The notes beneath the pieces are model-generated. The model was not told the DNA's origin. It worked only from the letters and a program-made list of their open reading frames with translations, and ran no database searches. From Roseobacter ponti (GTDB taxonomy: Bacteria; Pseudomonadota; Alphaproteobacteria; Rhodobacterales; Rhodobacteraceae), in the NCBI RefSeq assembly GCF_012932215.1, contig NZ_CP048788.1, positions 2,790,001-2,854,000 of the forward strand: DNA of 64,000 nt. The letters run 5' to 3'. The number at the start of each line of letters is the position of its first letter. Position 1 is the stretch's first letter. Positions 27,148 through 35,793 of the stretch are shown here, one piece after another. Both the position numbers and the translations under genes were made by a program.

Positions 27148-28794
27148 ATGGCACGTTATATCTTCATCACCGGCGGTGTGGTTTCTTCGCTGGGCAAAGG
27201 GCTTGCATCAGCGGCTCTGGGGGCTCTGTTGCAGGCGCGCGGGTTTTCGGTGAGGCTGCGCAAGCTTGATCCGTATCTCAACGTCGATCCGGGCACGATG
27301 TCACCTTTCGAGCACGGCGAGGTCTTTGTCACAGACGATGGCGCAGAGACCGATCTGGATCTGGGCCACTATGAGCGATTTACCGGCGTGCCCGCCCGCA
27401 TGACGGATTCGGTATCATCGGGACGGATCTATTCCAACGTGCTCGAAAAAGAACGCCGCGGCGACTACCTCGGCAAGACCATTCAGGTCGTGCCGCATGT
27501 CACCAACGAAATCAAATCCTTCCTTGATATCGGCGATGACGAGGTGGATTTCATGCTCTGCGAGATCGGCGGTACGGTGGGCGACATTGAAGGCCTGCCG
27601 TTTTTCGAAGCCATCCGCCAGTACAGCCATGATAAACCTCGCGGGCAGTGTATCTTTATGCATCTGACCCTGCTGCCATATCTGGCCGCATCGGGTGAGC
27701 TGAAAACCAAGCCGACGCAGCACTCGGTCAAAGAACTGCAATCGATCGGGATCGCGCCTGATATCCTTGTGTGCCGCTCCGAGCAGCCGATCCCGGAAAA
27801 GGAACGCGAGAAAATTGCGCTCTTTTGTAACGTGCGTAAGGAAGCCGTCGTGGCCGCCTATGACCTGTCGACGATCTATGACGCGCCACTGGCCTATCAC
27901 GCGCAGGGTCTTGATCAGGCGGTTCTGGATGCGTTTGATATTTCCCCTGCCCCGCGGCCGGATATGACCGTCTGGGATGATGTTTCCGACCGGGTTCACA
28001 ACCCGGAGGGTGAGGTCAAAGTTGCGATTGTGGGCAAATATACGCAGCTTGAGGACGCCTATAAATCGATTGCCGAGGCGCTGACACACGGGGGCATGGC
28101 CAACCGCGTTCGGGTAAAGGTCGAATGGGTGGATGCAGAAATCTTTGACGCGGCTGAGGATGTCGCGCCTCATCTGGAAGGGTTTCACGCGATCCTCGTA
28201 CCCGGCGGGTTCGGAGAACGCGGCACCGAGGGCAAGATAAAGGCGGCCGAATTCGCCCGCACCCGCAAAGTGCCCTATCTCGGTATCTGTCTGGGCATGC
28301 AGATGGCAGTCATCGAGGCAGCGCGCAATGTTGCCGATATCGCCGCGGCGGGTTCCGAGGAATTTGATCATGAAGCCGGTAAAAAGCGATTTGAACCCGT
28401 GGTCTACCACCTCAAGGAGTGGGTACAGGGTAACGCGCGGGTCAGCCGCAAAGTGGGTGACGACAAAGGGGGCACCATGCGGCTCGGGTCTTACGACGCC
28501 GTGCTGAAGGAAGGCTCGCGGGTCGCGGAAGTCTACGGGAAAACGTCCATCGATGAGCGGCACCGGCATCGCTATGAAGTCGATATCAAGTATCGCGAAC
28601 AGCTTGAGGCAGCAGGCCTGTGCTTTTCGGGCATGTCCCCGGATGGCAAGCTGCCGGAGATCGTGGAATGGTCGGATCATCCCTGGTTTATCGGGGTGCA
28701 GTTCCATCCGGAGCTGAAATCAAAACCGTTTGATCCGCATCCGCTCTTTCGAGATTTCATCCGCGCAGCCAAAGAAATCTCCCGCCTCGTTTAA
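27148..28794 (+). CDS. pyrG: CTP synthase
   Basis: The 548-residue enzyme aminates UTP to CTP. The synthetase domain begins [20 protein letters not shown] and has [20 protein letters not shown] and [20 protein letters not shown]. The class I glutaminase domain from about residue 290 has the nucleophile in [12 protein letters not shown] and the His/Glu pair in VQFHPEL. Length is standard. Confidence 0.98.
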   Translation: MARYIFITGGVVSSLGKGLASAALGALLQARGFSVRLRKLDPYLNVDPGTMSPFEHGEVFVTDDGAETDLDLGHYERFTGVPARMTDSVSSGRIYSNVLEKERRGDYLGKTIQVVPHVTNEIKSFLDIGDDEVDFMLCEIGGTVGDIEGLPFFEAIRQYSHDKPRGQCIFMHLTLLPYLAASGELKTKPTQHSVKELQSIGIAPDILVCRSEQPIPEKEREKIALFCNVRKEAVVAAYDLSTIYDAPLAYHAQGLDQAVLDAFDISPAPRPDMTVWDDVSDRVHNPEGEVKVAIVGKYTQLEDAYKSIAEALTHGGMANRVRVKVEWVDAEIFDAAEDVAPHLEGFHAILVPGGFGERGTEGKIKAAEFARTRKVPYLGICLGMQMAVIEAARNVADIAAAGSEEFDHEAGKKRFEPVVYHLKEWVQGNARVSRKVGDDKGGTMRLGSYDAVLKEGSRVAEVYGKTSIDERHRHRYEVDIKYREQLEAAGLCFSGMSPDGKLPEIVEWSDHPWFIGVQFHPELKSKPFDPHPLFRDFIRAAKEISRLV

Positions 28795-29090
28795 GGTCCG
28801 TGACCGCGCCAATGCAGTGGCTAACAGGGCATAATTTTCTGCGCCATGAAAAGCTCTGAAACAGGGGAAGGCACCCTAAATCCGGGTCCGTCTGTATGTT
28901 TTTATCAACAATACACCTGCAGGAAAGCCCGCACCGGGGATCGGTGCAGGCGATCATTGTATTACGTAAATCATTGACCCTATTTATGTAAAAAGGTGGC
29001 AGGATATGTTCGAAAAAGACTATTTGGTTACCCTCTGATGCCTCGAATTTACTGCCATCAGGGCGGATTTTCCGTAATACTGGCTCATTT
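28795..29090. other. Intergenic region downstream of pyrG
   Basis: This 296-base gap has no supported gene. A hairpin, GCACCG (28931-28936) with CGGTGC (28942-28947), may end pyrG transcription but lacks a T run. A 10-codon frame at 29004-29036 (MFEKDYLVTL) has a plausible ribosome site but is too short to call. Confidence 0.5.
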
Positions 29091-29660
29091 TCAGCTGGCG
29101 GCTGCGTGACCGGAACCCTCGCAGGGCTTCGCACTGAATGCGTCATCCAGCGGAGTTGCCGCGATGTGGTTGGTGTAGTTTGACATCACCTCAAACGATG
29201 TACCAAGGATCACCTCCAGCATGATCCTGCGGCTGTATCAGGCGCCGAGAAACGCCTCGGCCTCCCCATCTGACGGCCAGCCACGGGTCTCGTTGATCAC
29301 CACAGCGAACCGGCAAAATGCTTCAGGCCTCGGGTCGCCGCGTTCGGTTCCTGCGCGCAGGGCCCGGATGACATCGTCCGGCGCACCCTTCCTTCCGCAA
29401 ATCGTCGTGTGGGCGACCATACAGAAGGAACACCCGGTCAGCCGGGTGTTGGTCATCAGAATGATCTGCCGCTCTGTCTCGCTCAGCTCAGCCTTTTCAA
29501 AGATCGGCGACAGGGTCGCATAGCCCTCCGCCAGCGCAGGCGCTTCAGCCATCACGGCGAGCAGACCGGGCACACATCCATTTGCCAGCTGCGCGCGTGC
29601 CGGAACCGGGCGGGCGGCGGCGGGTGCGGTCTCTGGCGCATGGGTCTGACAATCCGTCAT
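29091..29660 (-). pseudogene. AhpD-like/carboxymuconolactone decarboxylase family gene interrupted by an in-frame TGA
   Basis: Reading from ATG 29660 gives 140 residues with the AhpD redox motif GCSFCMVAHTT, ending at TGA (29238-29240). Without any frame change the same frame continues past that TGA as YSRRIMLEVILGTSFEVMSN then YTNHIAATPLDDAF, the typical C-terminal helix of these peroxidase-related proteins, to a stop at 29091-29093. The full gene would be 189 codons. A glycine codon GGA changed to TGA would explain it. Truncation removes ~48 residues of the helical core, so the product is probably non-functional unless the TGA is read through. It lies divergent from a TetR regulator that probably controls it. 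Confidence 0.75.
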
Positions 29661-29715
29661 TGGTCTCTTTCCGTCCGGGTTTATACCACTTGGTACAAAT
29701 CCAGACAGGGATAAT

Positions 29716-29733
29716 GTACCGATCGGTCTACAC
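29716..29733. promoter_or_regulatory. TetR operator-like site 1
   Basis: The perfect palindrome ACCGATCGGT (29719-29728), flanked by TGT and CTACA, resembles NemR/TetR boxes. The core CGATCGGTCTACA (29720-29732) recurs 34 bases downstream. Confidence 0.6.
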
Positions 29734-29751
29734 AGTCACTAAATCGTGTTG

Positions 29752-29767
29752 AACGATCGGTCTACAG
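29752..29767. promoter_or_regulatory. TetR operator-like site 2
   Basis: CGATCGGTCTACA (29754-29766) repeats site 1 in the same orientation and lies just before the regulator's ribosome site. Confidence 0.55.
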
Positions 29768-29799
29768 TTCTATATCAAGATACGAAGGAGAATTCTGAC

Positions 29800-30381
29800 G
29801 TGCCCTGGGAGAAGTCATTCGACATTGATGATGTGACCGATAAGGCCATCGCGATCTTTATCGACAAGGGCTACGAAGGCACGTCCATGTCTGACCTTAT
29901 CGATGGCATGGGCATTAATAAGGGCAGCCTTTACAATGCTTTCGGGTCCAAACGCGAGCTTTTTTCACGGGCTCTCCGGCGCTATGACCGGACAAACCGG
30001 GCCGCGCTGCTGAATGATCTTGCGCAGAACGACGATCCGGTTGCTGCAATCTCCTGTTTCTTTGATCACCTGATTGCCGAGGCCACCTCGGGCGCGGATT
30101 ACCGCGGATGCCTGGTGGTGAACACGGCGCTTGAACTGCCGCATCAGCCCGACAGCGTTAAAGAGATCGTGCAGGAGTCGCTTGGTGCAGTGGAGGCGTT
30201 TTTCAGCGAAATGATCCGCAGGGGCCAGGCGGAGGACCGTATCCCCCGAACGGTTGACCCCGAAGAAACCGCGACCTCTCTGATGTCACTTGTGATCGGT
30301 CTGAGGGTTCTGTCGCGCGGCACTTCTGCGCCCGGTGATCTGGCCGCAATCAGGTCCGCGGCACTGCGTCTGATCAGCTGA
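29800..30381 (+). CDS. TetR/AcrR family transcriptional regulator
   Basis: The 193-residue protein starts PWEKSFDIDDVTDKAIAIFI, then KGYEGTSMSDLIDGMGINKG and SLYNAFGSKRELF, a typical N-terminal TetR helix-turn-helix. The C-terminal half is a helical ligand/dimer domain with one Cys in DYRGCLVVNTALEL. GTG 29800 is the likely start: GAAGGAG lies about 10 bases upstream, and the in-frame ATG at 29746 would place coding sequence over operator site 2. It probably represses itself and the divergent AhpD-like gene, as NemR-type regulators of electrophile stress do. Confidence 0.85.
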   Translation: MPWEKSFDIDDVTDKAIAIFIDKGYEGTSMSDLIDGMGINKGSLYNAFGSKRELFSRALRRYDRTNRAALLNDLAQNDDPVAAISCFFDHLIAEATSGADYRGCLVVNTALELPHQPDSVKEIVQESLGAVEAFFSEMIRRGQAEDRIPRTVDPEETATSLMSLVIGLRVLSRGTSAPGDLAAIRSAALRLIS

Positions 30382-30475
30382 CCCCCTGAAGCCAGGGACA
30401 GCTACGGCAAAGCAGTCCCGGGCATCTGCTGCTGTGCACTCTTGCGCCTGTCGGATCATCCGCTACACCGGGCAG

Positions 30476-31273
30476 ATGCTGAGCTATCAACATATGTATC
30501 ACGCCGGAAACCTTGCCGATGTGCATAAACACGGGCTCCTGTCATGGATCCTCGAATACCTCACGGCAAAGGATAAACCGCTCTCCTGCATCGAAACGCA
30601 TGCCGGGCGCGGGCTTTACGATCTTGAGGATGATGCTGCCTTAAAAACCGGAGAGGCCGCTCAGGGTATTGACAGGGTTGCGGATTTCTTTCCGCCGGCT
30701 CACCCCTACAGCCGGGTGCTCGTGGCACAGCGCGACATCAGCGGTCCCCGCGCCTATCCCGGATCCCCGCTCATAGCCACGCAGCTTTTGCGGCCCGGCG
30801 ACACGCTGCACCTGGCGGAACTGCACCCCGGTGAATTTGCAGCACTGGAATATGCGACGTCGGCATCAACGGCACGATGCTATCACCGCGACGGATTTGA
30901 ACTTGCGCATTCTCTGGTCCCGCCGACACCGCGTCGGGGGATGATGATGATCGATCCGAGCTATGAGCAGAAAAGCGATTATACCGAAATCCCCGGGCAT
31001 ATTTCGCGCATCACACGTGCCTGGAACGTCGGCCTGATCGTTCTGTGGTATCCGGTCCTGACATCGGGCGCTCAGGCCGGCATGGTCCGCAGTCTGAAGA
31101 AAAGCCGGCCTGACGCCCTCTGCCATGAAGTGAGCTTCCCCCCTGCCCGCCCGGGTCACGGGATGGTCGGATCAGGGCTTTTCGTGATCAACCCGCCCTG
31201 GGGGCTGGCAGAGGAAGCCGCGCGCCTCAGCACATGTTTTGCAAAGCTGCTGAATGAGCGCAAAAAAGATTGA
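30476..31273 (+). CDS. rlmJ: 23S rRNA (adenine-2030-N6)-methyltransferase RlmJ
   Basis: The 265-residue protein begins with the family hallmark MLSYQHMYHAGNLADVHKH. It continues with IETHAGRGLYDL (SAM-binding region) and the catalytic MIDPSYEQKSDY; most members have DPPY, so Ser replaces the second Pro here. It methylates A2030 of 23S rRNA. ATG 30476 gives the conserved start; the upstream extension to 30434 is uncharacteristic. Confidence 0.9.
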   Translation: MLSYQHMYHAGNLADVHKHGLLSWILEYLTAKDKPLSCIETHAGRGLYDLEDDAALKTGEAAQGIDRVADFFPPAHPYSRVLVAQRDISGPRAYPGSPLIATQLLRPGDTLHLAELHPGEFAALEYATSASTARCYHRDGFELAHSLVPPTPRRGMMMIDPSYEQKSDYTEIPGHISRITRAWNVGLIVLWYPVLTSGAQAGMVRSLKKSRPDALCHEVSFPPARPGHGMVGSGLFVINPPWGLAEEAARLSTCFAKLLNERKKD

Positions 31274-31471
31274 CCCCGGCATCGTCCGTGGCAGGATAAG
31301 GCATGTACCTGCTGTCCGCCCCGTTTGTGCTCATAACGACCCGATGTCCGCGTGCGAAATCCACCTGTCCTCCGGCCCCGTCGCCTGCCTTACCGATCGC
31401 AAACCGGTTGCCCGCGCACCCTTTGACCGTCCCGAAAGCAGCCCTGGATTTTCAGACAGCGGAGCTCTGTC

Positions 31472-31909
31472 ATGTTTGAACGCCTCTTTCCCCGTCGCAA
31501 AAAGAGCCCTGAGCCCCTGCCGCAACCGGATGCCCAGCTGGCACTTGGCGCTTTGCTGGTGCGTGTGGCGATGGCGGACCATAACTATAAGGCATCGGAA
31601 GTTGGCCAGATCGACCGCATCCTCAGCGCCACCTTCGGGCTGAAACCGCTGGAGGCCGCAAAACTGCGGGCCACCTGCGAGGCTCTGGAACGGCACGCAC
31701 CGGGCACGCCGGAATTTGCTCAGATCCTGCGCGACGAGGTGGACTATGCGGATCGCAAATCGCTGGCGGATGCCATGTGGTCGGTGGCGCTTGCCGACGG
31801 AGCGCGCGACGATGACGAAGAGGTTCAGCTGATGGCGATCGAGACGGCCCTGGGTCTGACAGACGAAGATATTGCTGCCGCAAGGGAATCCGCTTTGCGC
31901 AAAAACTGA
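31472..31909 (+). CDS. TerB-like protein, copy 1
   Basis: The 145-residue protein has a basic N-terminal tail (FPRRKKSPEP) then a helical TerB-type domain with AMADHNYKASEVGQIDRIL and ALADGARDDDEEVQLMAIE. The paired acidic motifs correspond to the metal-binding positions of the TerB fold. Members are linked to tellurite/stress responses and metal sensing, but the specific role is unknown. Copy 2 starts 38 bases after it and shares the domain layout. Confidence 0.8.
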   Translation: MFERLFPRRKKSPEPLPQPDAQLALGALLVRVAMADHNYKASEVGQIDRILSATFGLKPLEAAKLRATCEALERHAPGTPEFAQILRDEVDYADRKSLADAMWSVALADGARDDDEEVQLMAIETALGLTDEDIAAARESALRKN

Positions 31910-31946
31910 CATTGGCGATTGCGCAAAATGCGCTAATATCCCCGCC

Positions 31947-32387
31947 ATGTTTGGAGAACTTCTGAAAAGGCTGACACAGCCTGATGACACTGAGCTGCCC
32001 GACGAGGATGCCCGTCTGGCGCTGACCGCACTGCTCGTACGGGTCGCACGCTCTGATAATGATTACTCAGACCGGGAAAAGGCGCGTATTGATGCGATTG
32101 TATCGCGGCGCTACGGGCTCGGGCCCGGCGGCACCTCGGCGCTGCGCAACGAGGCCGAAGCCCTTGAGGCGGAAGCGCCTGACACGGTCCGCTTTACCCG
32201 CGCGATCAAAGACGCCGTGCCCTATGAAGAGCGGCGCGCCGTACTGGGGGCACTCTGGGAGGTTGTACTGGCCGACGGCGACCGGGCACAGGAAGAGGAT
32301 GCGCTCGTGCGGATGGTCAGCAATTTTCTTGGCATCAGCGACCGCGATTCGGCGCTGGTCCGCCAGTCCGTCGACAACGGGACATGA
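31947..32387 (+). CDS. TerB-like protein, copy 2
   Basis: This 146-residue paralogue of the preceding gene has ARSDNDYSDREKARIDAIV and VLADGDRAQEEDALVRMVS at equivalent positions. ATG 31947 gives MFGELLKRL, parallel to MFERLFPRR in copy 1. Its stop overlaps the next ATG (ATGA at 32384-32387), so it is translationally coupled to the PhnD-like gene. Confidence 0.8.
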   Translation: MFGELLKRLTQPDDTELPDEDARLALTALLVRVARSDNDYSDREKARIDAIVSRRYGLGPGGTSALRNEAEALEAEAPDTVRFTRAIKDAVPYEERRAVLGALWEVVLADGDRAQEEDALVRMVSNFLGISDRDSALVRQSVDNGT

Positions 32388-33124
32388 CGGCCAGCCTGCC
32401 GATGTATGACACGCCTGCCACGCGACAGGCCAATGACAGGCTGTGGGCGCTGATCCGTGACCAGCTGCCCGGTGCCCCGCCGGACCTTGACCGCACAACC
32501 GACCCGCATCTGACCTGGCAGGACCCGGACCTTGTGCTGTCGCAGACCTGCGGGCTGCCGTTCCGCACGGAGCTGCACGACCGGGTGAATCTGGTTGGCA
32601 CGCCGGATCACGGGCTCACCGGATGCCCGCCAGGCTATTACCGGTCAGTTATCGTTGTGCGTAAAGACGATCCGCGTCAGTTGCTGACGGAGTTCCGGGG
32701 CGCGACACTTGCCCGCAACGACGTGCGTTCCCAGTCGGGATGGGCCGCAATCGAAGGGCATCTTGCGGAAAACAACTTTGATTTCAGCTTTGCAGACAAC
32801 GTTCTGGAGACCGGCGGGCATCTCAACTCGGCCCGCGCGGTTGCAGCCGCTGATGCCGATCTGGCCTCCCTTGACGCTGTCACCTGGACGCTGATCTGCC
32901 GGGACGAACAGGTGGCGGATGACCTGCGGGTGCTGGCCAGCACGCGACCAACCCCCGGATTGCCGTTCATCACCGGGCCCGGGCAGGATGCGGCCCGTAT
33001 GCTGGCCTGCCTCCGCAACGCTGTGGCCGGCCTTTCCGCTGCGGACCGCGACTGTCTGATGCTGCGCGATGTGGTCTTTATCCCCCCCGAGGCTTATCTC
33101 GCAGAACCTGTTCCGCCCTTATGA
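32384..33124 (+). CDS. PhnD-like (phosphonate-type) periplasmic-binding-fold protein without signal peptide
   Basis: The 246-residue protein resembles phosphate/phosphonate binding proteins of the PhnD family: SLPMYDTPATRQANDRLWAL near the start, VLSQTCGLPF, YYRSVIVVRKDD and FRGATLARNDVRSQSGWAA. No signal peptide is visible, so it may be cytoplasmic, or exported after domain loss. No phosphonate permease or ATPase is adjacent. It is coupled to the TerB pair by a 4-base overlap, suggesting a shared role. Confidence 0.7.
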   Translation: MTASLPMYDTPATRQANDRLWALIRDQLPGAPPDLDRTTDPHLTWQDPDLVLSQTCGLPFRTELHDRVNLVGTPDHGLTGCPPGYYRSVIVVRKDDPRQLLTEFRGATLARNDVRSQSGWAAIEGHLAENNFDFSFADNVLETGGHLNSARAVAAADADLASLDAVTWTLICRDEQVADDLRVLASTRPTPGLPFITGPGQDAARMLACLRNAVAGLSAADRDCLMLRDVVFIPPEAYLAEPVPPL

Positions 33125-33177
33125 CGTGCATCCGGCGCCCATATTCTTACGCAAAAGCGCCGGATCCGCATTACGCG

Positions 33178-33207
33178 TTGCAAAAGTAAGAAAACTCACT
33201 GCATATA
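33178..33207 (+). promoter_or_regulatory. Possible sigma-70 promoter of the amine-uptake operon
   Basis: TTGCAA (33178-33183), an 18-base spacer and CATATA (33202-33207) lie about 30 bases before the ATPase gene start. Confidence 0.35.
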
Positions 33208-33237
33208 CCCCATCGAAACAGAACAGAGACACCTGCC

Positions 33238-34014
33238 TTGACCACTCCAGCACCGGTTATTGAAATTCAGGGGCTTCACAAAGCCTACGGCGCGCTTGAG
33301 GTGTTAAAGGGCGTCGATATCACCGCCCCCCGGGGTCATGTGATCTCGCTGATCGGATCTTCCGGGTCAGGCAAATCGACGCTGCTACGCTGCTGTAATC
33401 TGCTTGAGGACAGCCAGGAGGGCGAGGTCATCTTCAAAGGTGAACCGGTGACCTGGAAAGGAACCGGACATAACCGCCGCCCTGCCGATGCAGCGCAGGT
33501 GCTGCGGATCAGGACGAACCTCAGCATGGTGTTTCAGCAGTTCAATCTCTGGGCGCATATGACCATTCTGCAAAACGTCATGGAGGCACCGGTGACCGTA
33601 CTCAGACGGGACCGCGACGAGGCCGAAAAGGCCGCCCGCGGTTATCTTGAGAAAGTCGGTATCGGTGACAAATGCGATTCCTATCCCGCGCAGCTTTCAG
33701 GTGGCCAGCAACAGCGGGCAGCCATCGCGCGCGCGCTCTGCATGGAGCCCGAAGCGCTTTTGTTCGATGAACCCACCTCTGCCCTGGATCCTGAGCTGGA
33801 GCAGGAAGTTGTGCGTGTCATCAAGGATCTGGCCGCCGAAGGCCGGACCATGATGATCGTCACGCATGACATGAAACTGGCCGCTGATGTGTCGGACCAC
33901 GTGGTCTTTCTGCATCAGGGTCTGATCGAAGAACAGGGCGCGCCGGCAAAGCTTTTCGGCGCGCCTTCCTCAGAACGTCTGCGGGGGTTCCTTTCGGCAA
34001 CCCAGGCAGCGTAA
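33238..34014 (+). CDS. Polar amino acid-type ABC transporter ATPase (HisP/GlnQ-like)
   Basis: The 258-residue protein has Walker A GSSGSGKSTLL, Q-loop VFQQFNLWAHMT, signature LSGGQQQRAAIARAL, Walker B ALLFDEPTSALDPE and H-loop VTHDM. It energises uptake with the binding protein and two permeases downstream. The start appears to be TTG (33238-33240): no ATG or GTG precedes the conserved IEIQGLHKAYG. TTG suggests weak initiation. First gene of the amine island. Confidence 0.93.
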   Translation: MTTPAPVIEIQGLHKAYGALEVLKGVDITAPRGHVISLIGSSGSGKSTLLRCCNLLEDSQEGEVIFKGEPVTWKGTGHNRRPADAAQVLRIRTNLSMVFQQFNLWAHMTILQNVMEAPVTVLRRDRDEAEKAARGYLEKVGIGDKCDSYPAQLSGGQQQRAAIARALCMEPEALLFDEPTSALDPELEQEVVRVIKDLAAEGRTMMIVTHDMKLAADVSDHVVFLHQGLIEEQGAPAKLFGAPSSERLRGFLSATQAA

Positions 34015-34045
34015 CCAACCCAAAAAACAAACGGGAGTATCACCA

Positions 34046-34771
34046 ATGAATAAACTTATCCTGACCACGGCAGTCCTTGCGCTGACGGCAGGCGTCGCTT
34101 TTGCGGACGGCCACGGCAAAACGATCCGTATGGGCACCGAGGGCGCCTACCCTCCTTATAACTTCATCAATGACGCCGGCGAAGTGGACGGTTTTGAGCG
34201 TGAACTGGGCGATGAACTCTGCGCCCGCGCCGAGCTGACATGTGAGTGGGTCACCAACGAGTGGGACAGCATTATCCCCAACCTCGTATCCGGCAACTAC
34301 GACACCATCATCGCCGGCATGTCGATCACCGACGAGCGTGATGAAGTCATTGATTTCACACAGAACTACACCCTGCCCGACCCTTCGGCGTATCTGGTCC
34401 TCTCGGCCGATGCTGACCTTGCCAACGGCGTCATTGCAGCACAGACCAATACCATTCAGGCCGCGTTCATTGCGGACACCGGCGCGACGCTTGTCGAATT
34501 CGCAACGCCCGAAGAAACAATCGCTGCTGTGAAAAACGGTGAGGCGGACGCGGTGCTCGCAGACAAAGCCTTTCTCACGCCGATTGAGGCTGACGACGCG
34601 GATCTGATGTTCCTTGAGCAGGAGGAAATGATCGGTGGCGGCATCGGCATGGGCCTGCGTGAAAGCGACACGGAGCTGCGTGACAAGTTTGATGCGGCCA
34701 TTCAGTCCATGAAGGATGACGGCACGCTCAACGCGCTGCTCGACAAATGGGAAATCGGCGGCGCTTTCTGA
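34046..34771 (+). CDS. ABC transporter periplasmic binding protein (polar amino acid type)
   Basis: The 241-residue protein has a signal peptide (LILTTAVLALTAGVAFADG) and the family-3 binding fold: TIRMGTEGAYPPYNFINDAG, CEWVTNEWDSIIPNLVSGNYDTI-type core (residues ~68-90), SITDERDEVIDFT and a C-terminal GMGLRESDTELRDKF. It captures an amino acid- or amine-like solute. The ligand cannot be read off; the downstream genes suggest an amine or polyamine derivative. Confidence 0.92.
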   Translation: MNKLILTTAVLALTAGVAFADGHGKTIRMGTEGAYPPYNFINDAGEVDGFERELGDELCARAELTCEWVTNEWDSIIPNLVSGNYDTIIAGMSITDERDEVIDFTQNYTLPDPSAYLVLSADADLANGVIAAQTNTIQAAFIADTGATLVEFATPEETIAAVKNGEADAVLADKAFLTPIEADDADLMFLEQEEMIGGGIGMGLRESDTELRDKFDAAIQSMKDDGTLNALLDKWEIGGAF

Positions 34772-34781
34772 TCCGCCCTGA

Positions 34782-34806
34782 CGGGGGCCGCATATTGCGG
34801 CCCCCG
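34782..34806 (+). terminator. Stable hairpin between the binding protein and first permease genes
   Basis: CGGGGGCCGC (34782-34791) pairs perfectly with GCGGCCCCCG (34797-34806) around loop ATATT. There is no T run. A hairpin here usually stabilises or attenuates message so that the binding protein is made in excess. Confidence 0.65.
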
Positions 34807-34847
34807 CGCCTGATCCTTTCCTCCGCTCAGCCGCCACGAGGTCCGCA

Positions 34848-35732
34848 ATTTTCAGCTTCTGCACAGACCCGAGCGTCCTGACGGACCTGCCATGGATGGC
34901 CTGCTACCTGACGACCGGCAAACACATGTCGATTTATACGTCTGTGTTCACCGTCCTGCTGCTTCTGGCGGTCACCGCCCCGGTGGCGCTGGGTTTCGGA
35001 TTTGCAGGGGCGTCGGCGGCACGCTCATCGGTGGCGCCGCTCAGGTGGTTCGGCAAAAGCTATATCGCGCTTGTACGCGGCGTGCCCGACATCGCGTTTT
35101 TCCTCTTTTTCGTGATCGCACTCGATCAGGGTATCGAATATCTGCGTCACAAAGCCCTTTGCCGCGACTGGTCTGAACCGATCCGCCAGGGCAACGACTT
35201 TGTCGTCTGTCAGGCGGCCAAAATGCCGCTCGGTGATGCGCCGCAATGGGTGCACGAAACCTATGGGTTTTCTCTGGCTGTTCTGACATTTTCCATTGTT
35301 TTCGGGGCCTTCGCCGCCAACGTTCTTTTTGGCGCGATGCGGGCGGTGCCCCATGCGCAACTTGAGACCGCGGGCGCCTACGGTATGACGCAGCGCCAGA
35401 TTTTCTGGCGCGTGCTGGTGCCGCAGATGTGGGTTTATGCGCTGCCCGGGCTCAGCAATCTTTGGATGGTGCTGATCAAGGCAACACCGCTTCTGTTTCT
35501 GCTCGGGATCGAGGACATCGTGTACTGGGCCCGCGAACTGGGTGGCACCAAAACCTCGCGCTTCACAGATTACCCGCACGGCGACTGGCGGATGTGGTAT
35601 TTCCTCGCATTGCTGGTGTTTTATCTCGCCTTCACGCGTGTTTCAGAGGTGGTACTGGAGCGCCTGATGCAACGCCTGACCCACGGCCAGGCCACCTCCG
35701 GCGGCGAAGCACAGCGAAAGGCCGCAGCATGA
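34848..35732 (+). CDS. ABC transporter permease 1 (HisQ/HisM-like)
   Basis: The 278-residue (from ATG 34896) or 294-residue (from ATT 34848) protein has five or more hydrophobic helices and the permease EAA-type loop LETAGAYGMTQRQIFWRVLVPQ. A long extracytoplasmic insertion of about 45 residues (CRDWSEPIRQGNDFVVCQAAKM) carries two Cys. The frame is open upstream of ATG 34896 and encodes IFSFCTDPSVLTDLPW, which looks like the real N-terminus. ATT at 34848 has GAGG 6 bases upstream, while ATG 34896 has no ribosome site, so an ATT start is proposed but unproven. Confidence 0.85.
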   Translation: MFSFCTDPSVLTDLPWMACYLTTGKHMSIYTSVFTVLLLLAVTAPVALGFGFAGASAARSSVAPLRWFGKSYIALVRGVPDIAFFLFFVIALDQGIEYLRHKALCRDWSEPIRQGNDFVVCQAAKMPLGDAPQWVHETYGFSLAVLTFSIVFGAFAANVLFGAMRAVPHAQLETAGAYGMTQRQIFWRVLVPQMWVYALPGLSNLWMVLIKATPLLFLLGIEDIVYWARELGGTKTSRFTDYPHGDWRMWYFLALLVFYLAFTRVSEVVLERLMQRLTHGQATSGGEAQRKAAA

Positions 35733-35793
35733 CCGGTACACTCCGCTACTCCGCCTGTACATTGCCTGGCCCTCTGCAGAAGGCCTTTTCCGC

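Noticed and set aside
27415-28707. 430-codon minus-strand frame over pyrG
   Set aside because: Antisense to pyrG; His/Arg-rich shadow without motifs.
28757-29146. 129-codon minus-strand frame downstream of pyrG
   Set aside because: Overlaps the pyrG end and the AhpD-like C-terminus; Cys-rich shadow with no family features or ribosome site.
29231-29275. Selenocysteine reading of the TGA in the AhpD-like gene
   Set aside because: The hairpin fits loose SECIS rules, but the codon is at a non-catalytic, probably glycine, position; known Sec in AhpD-like proteins lies in the CxxC site.
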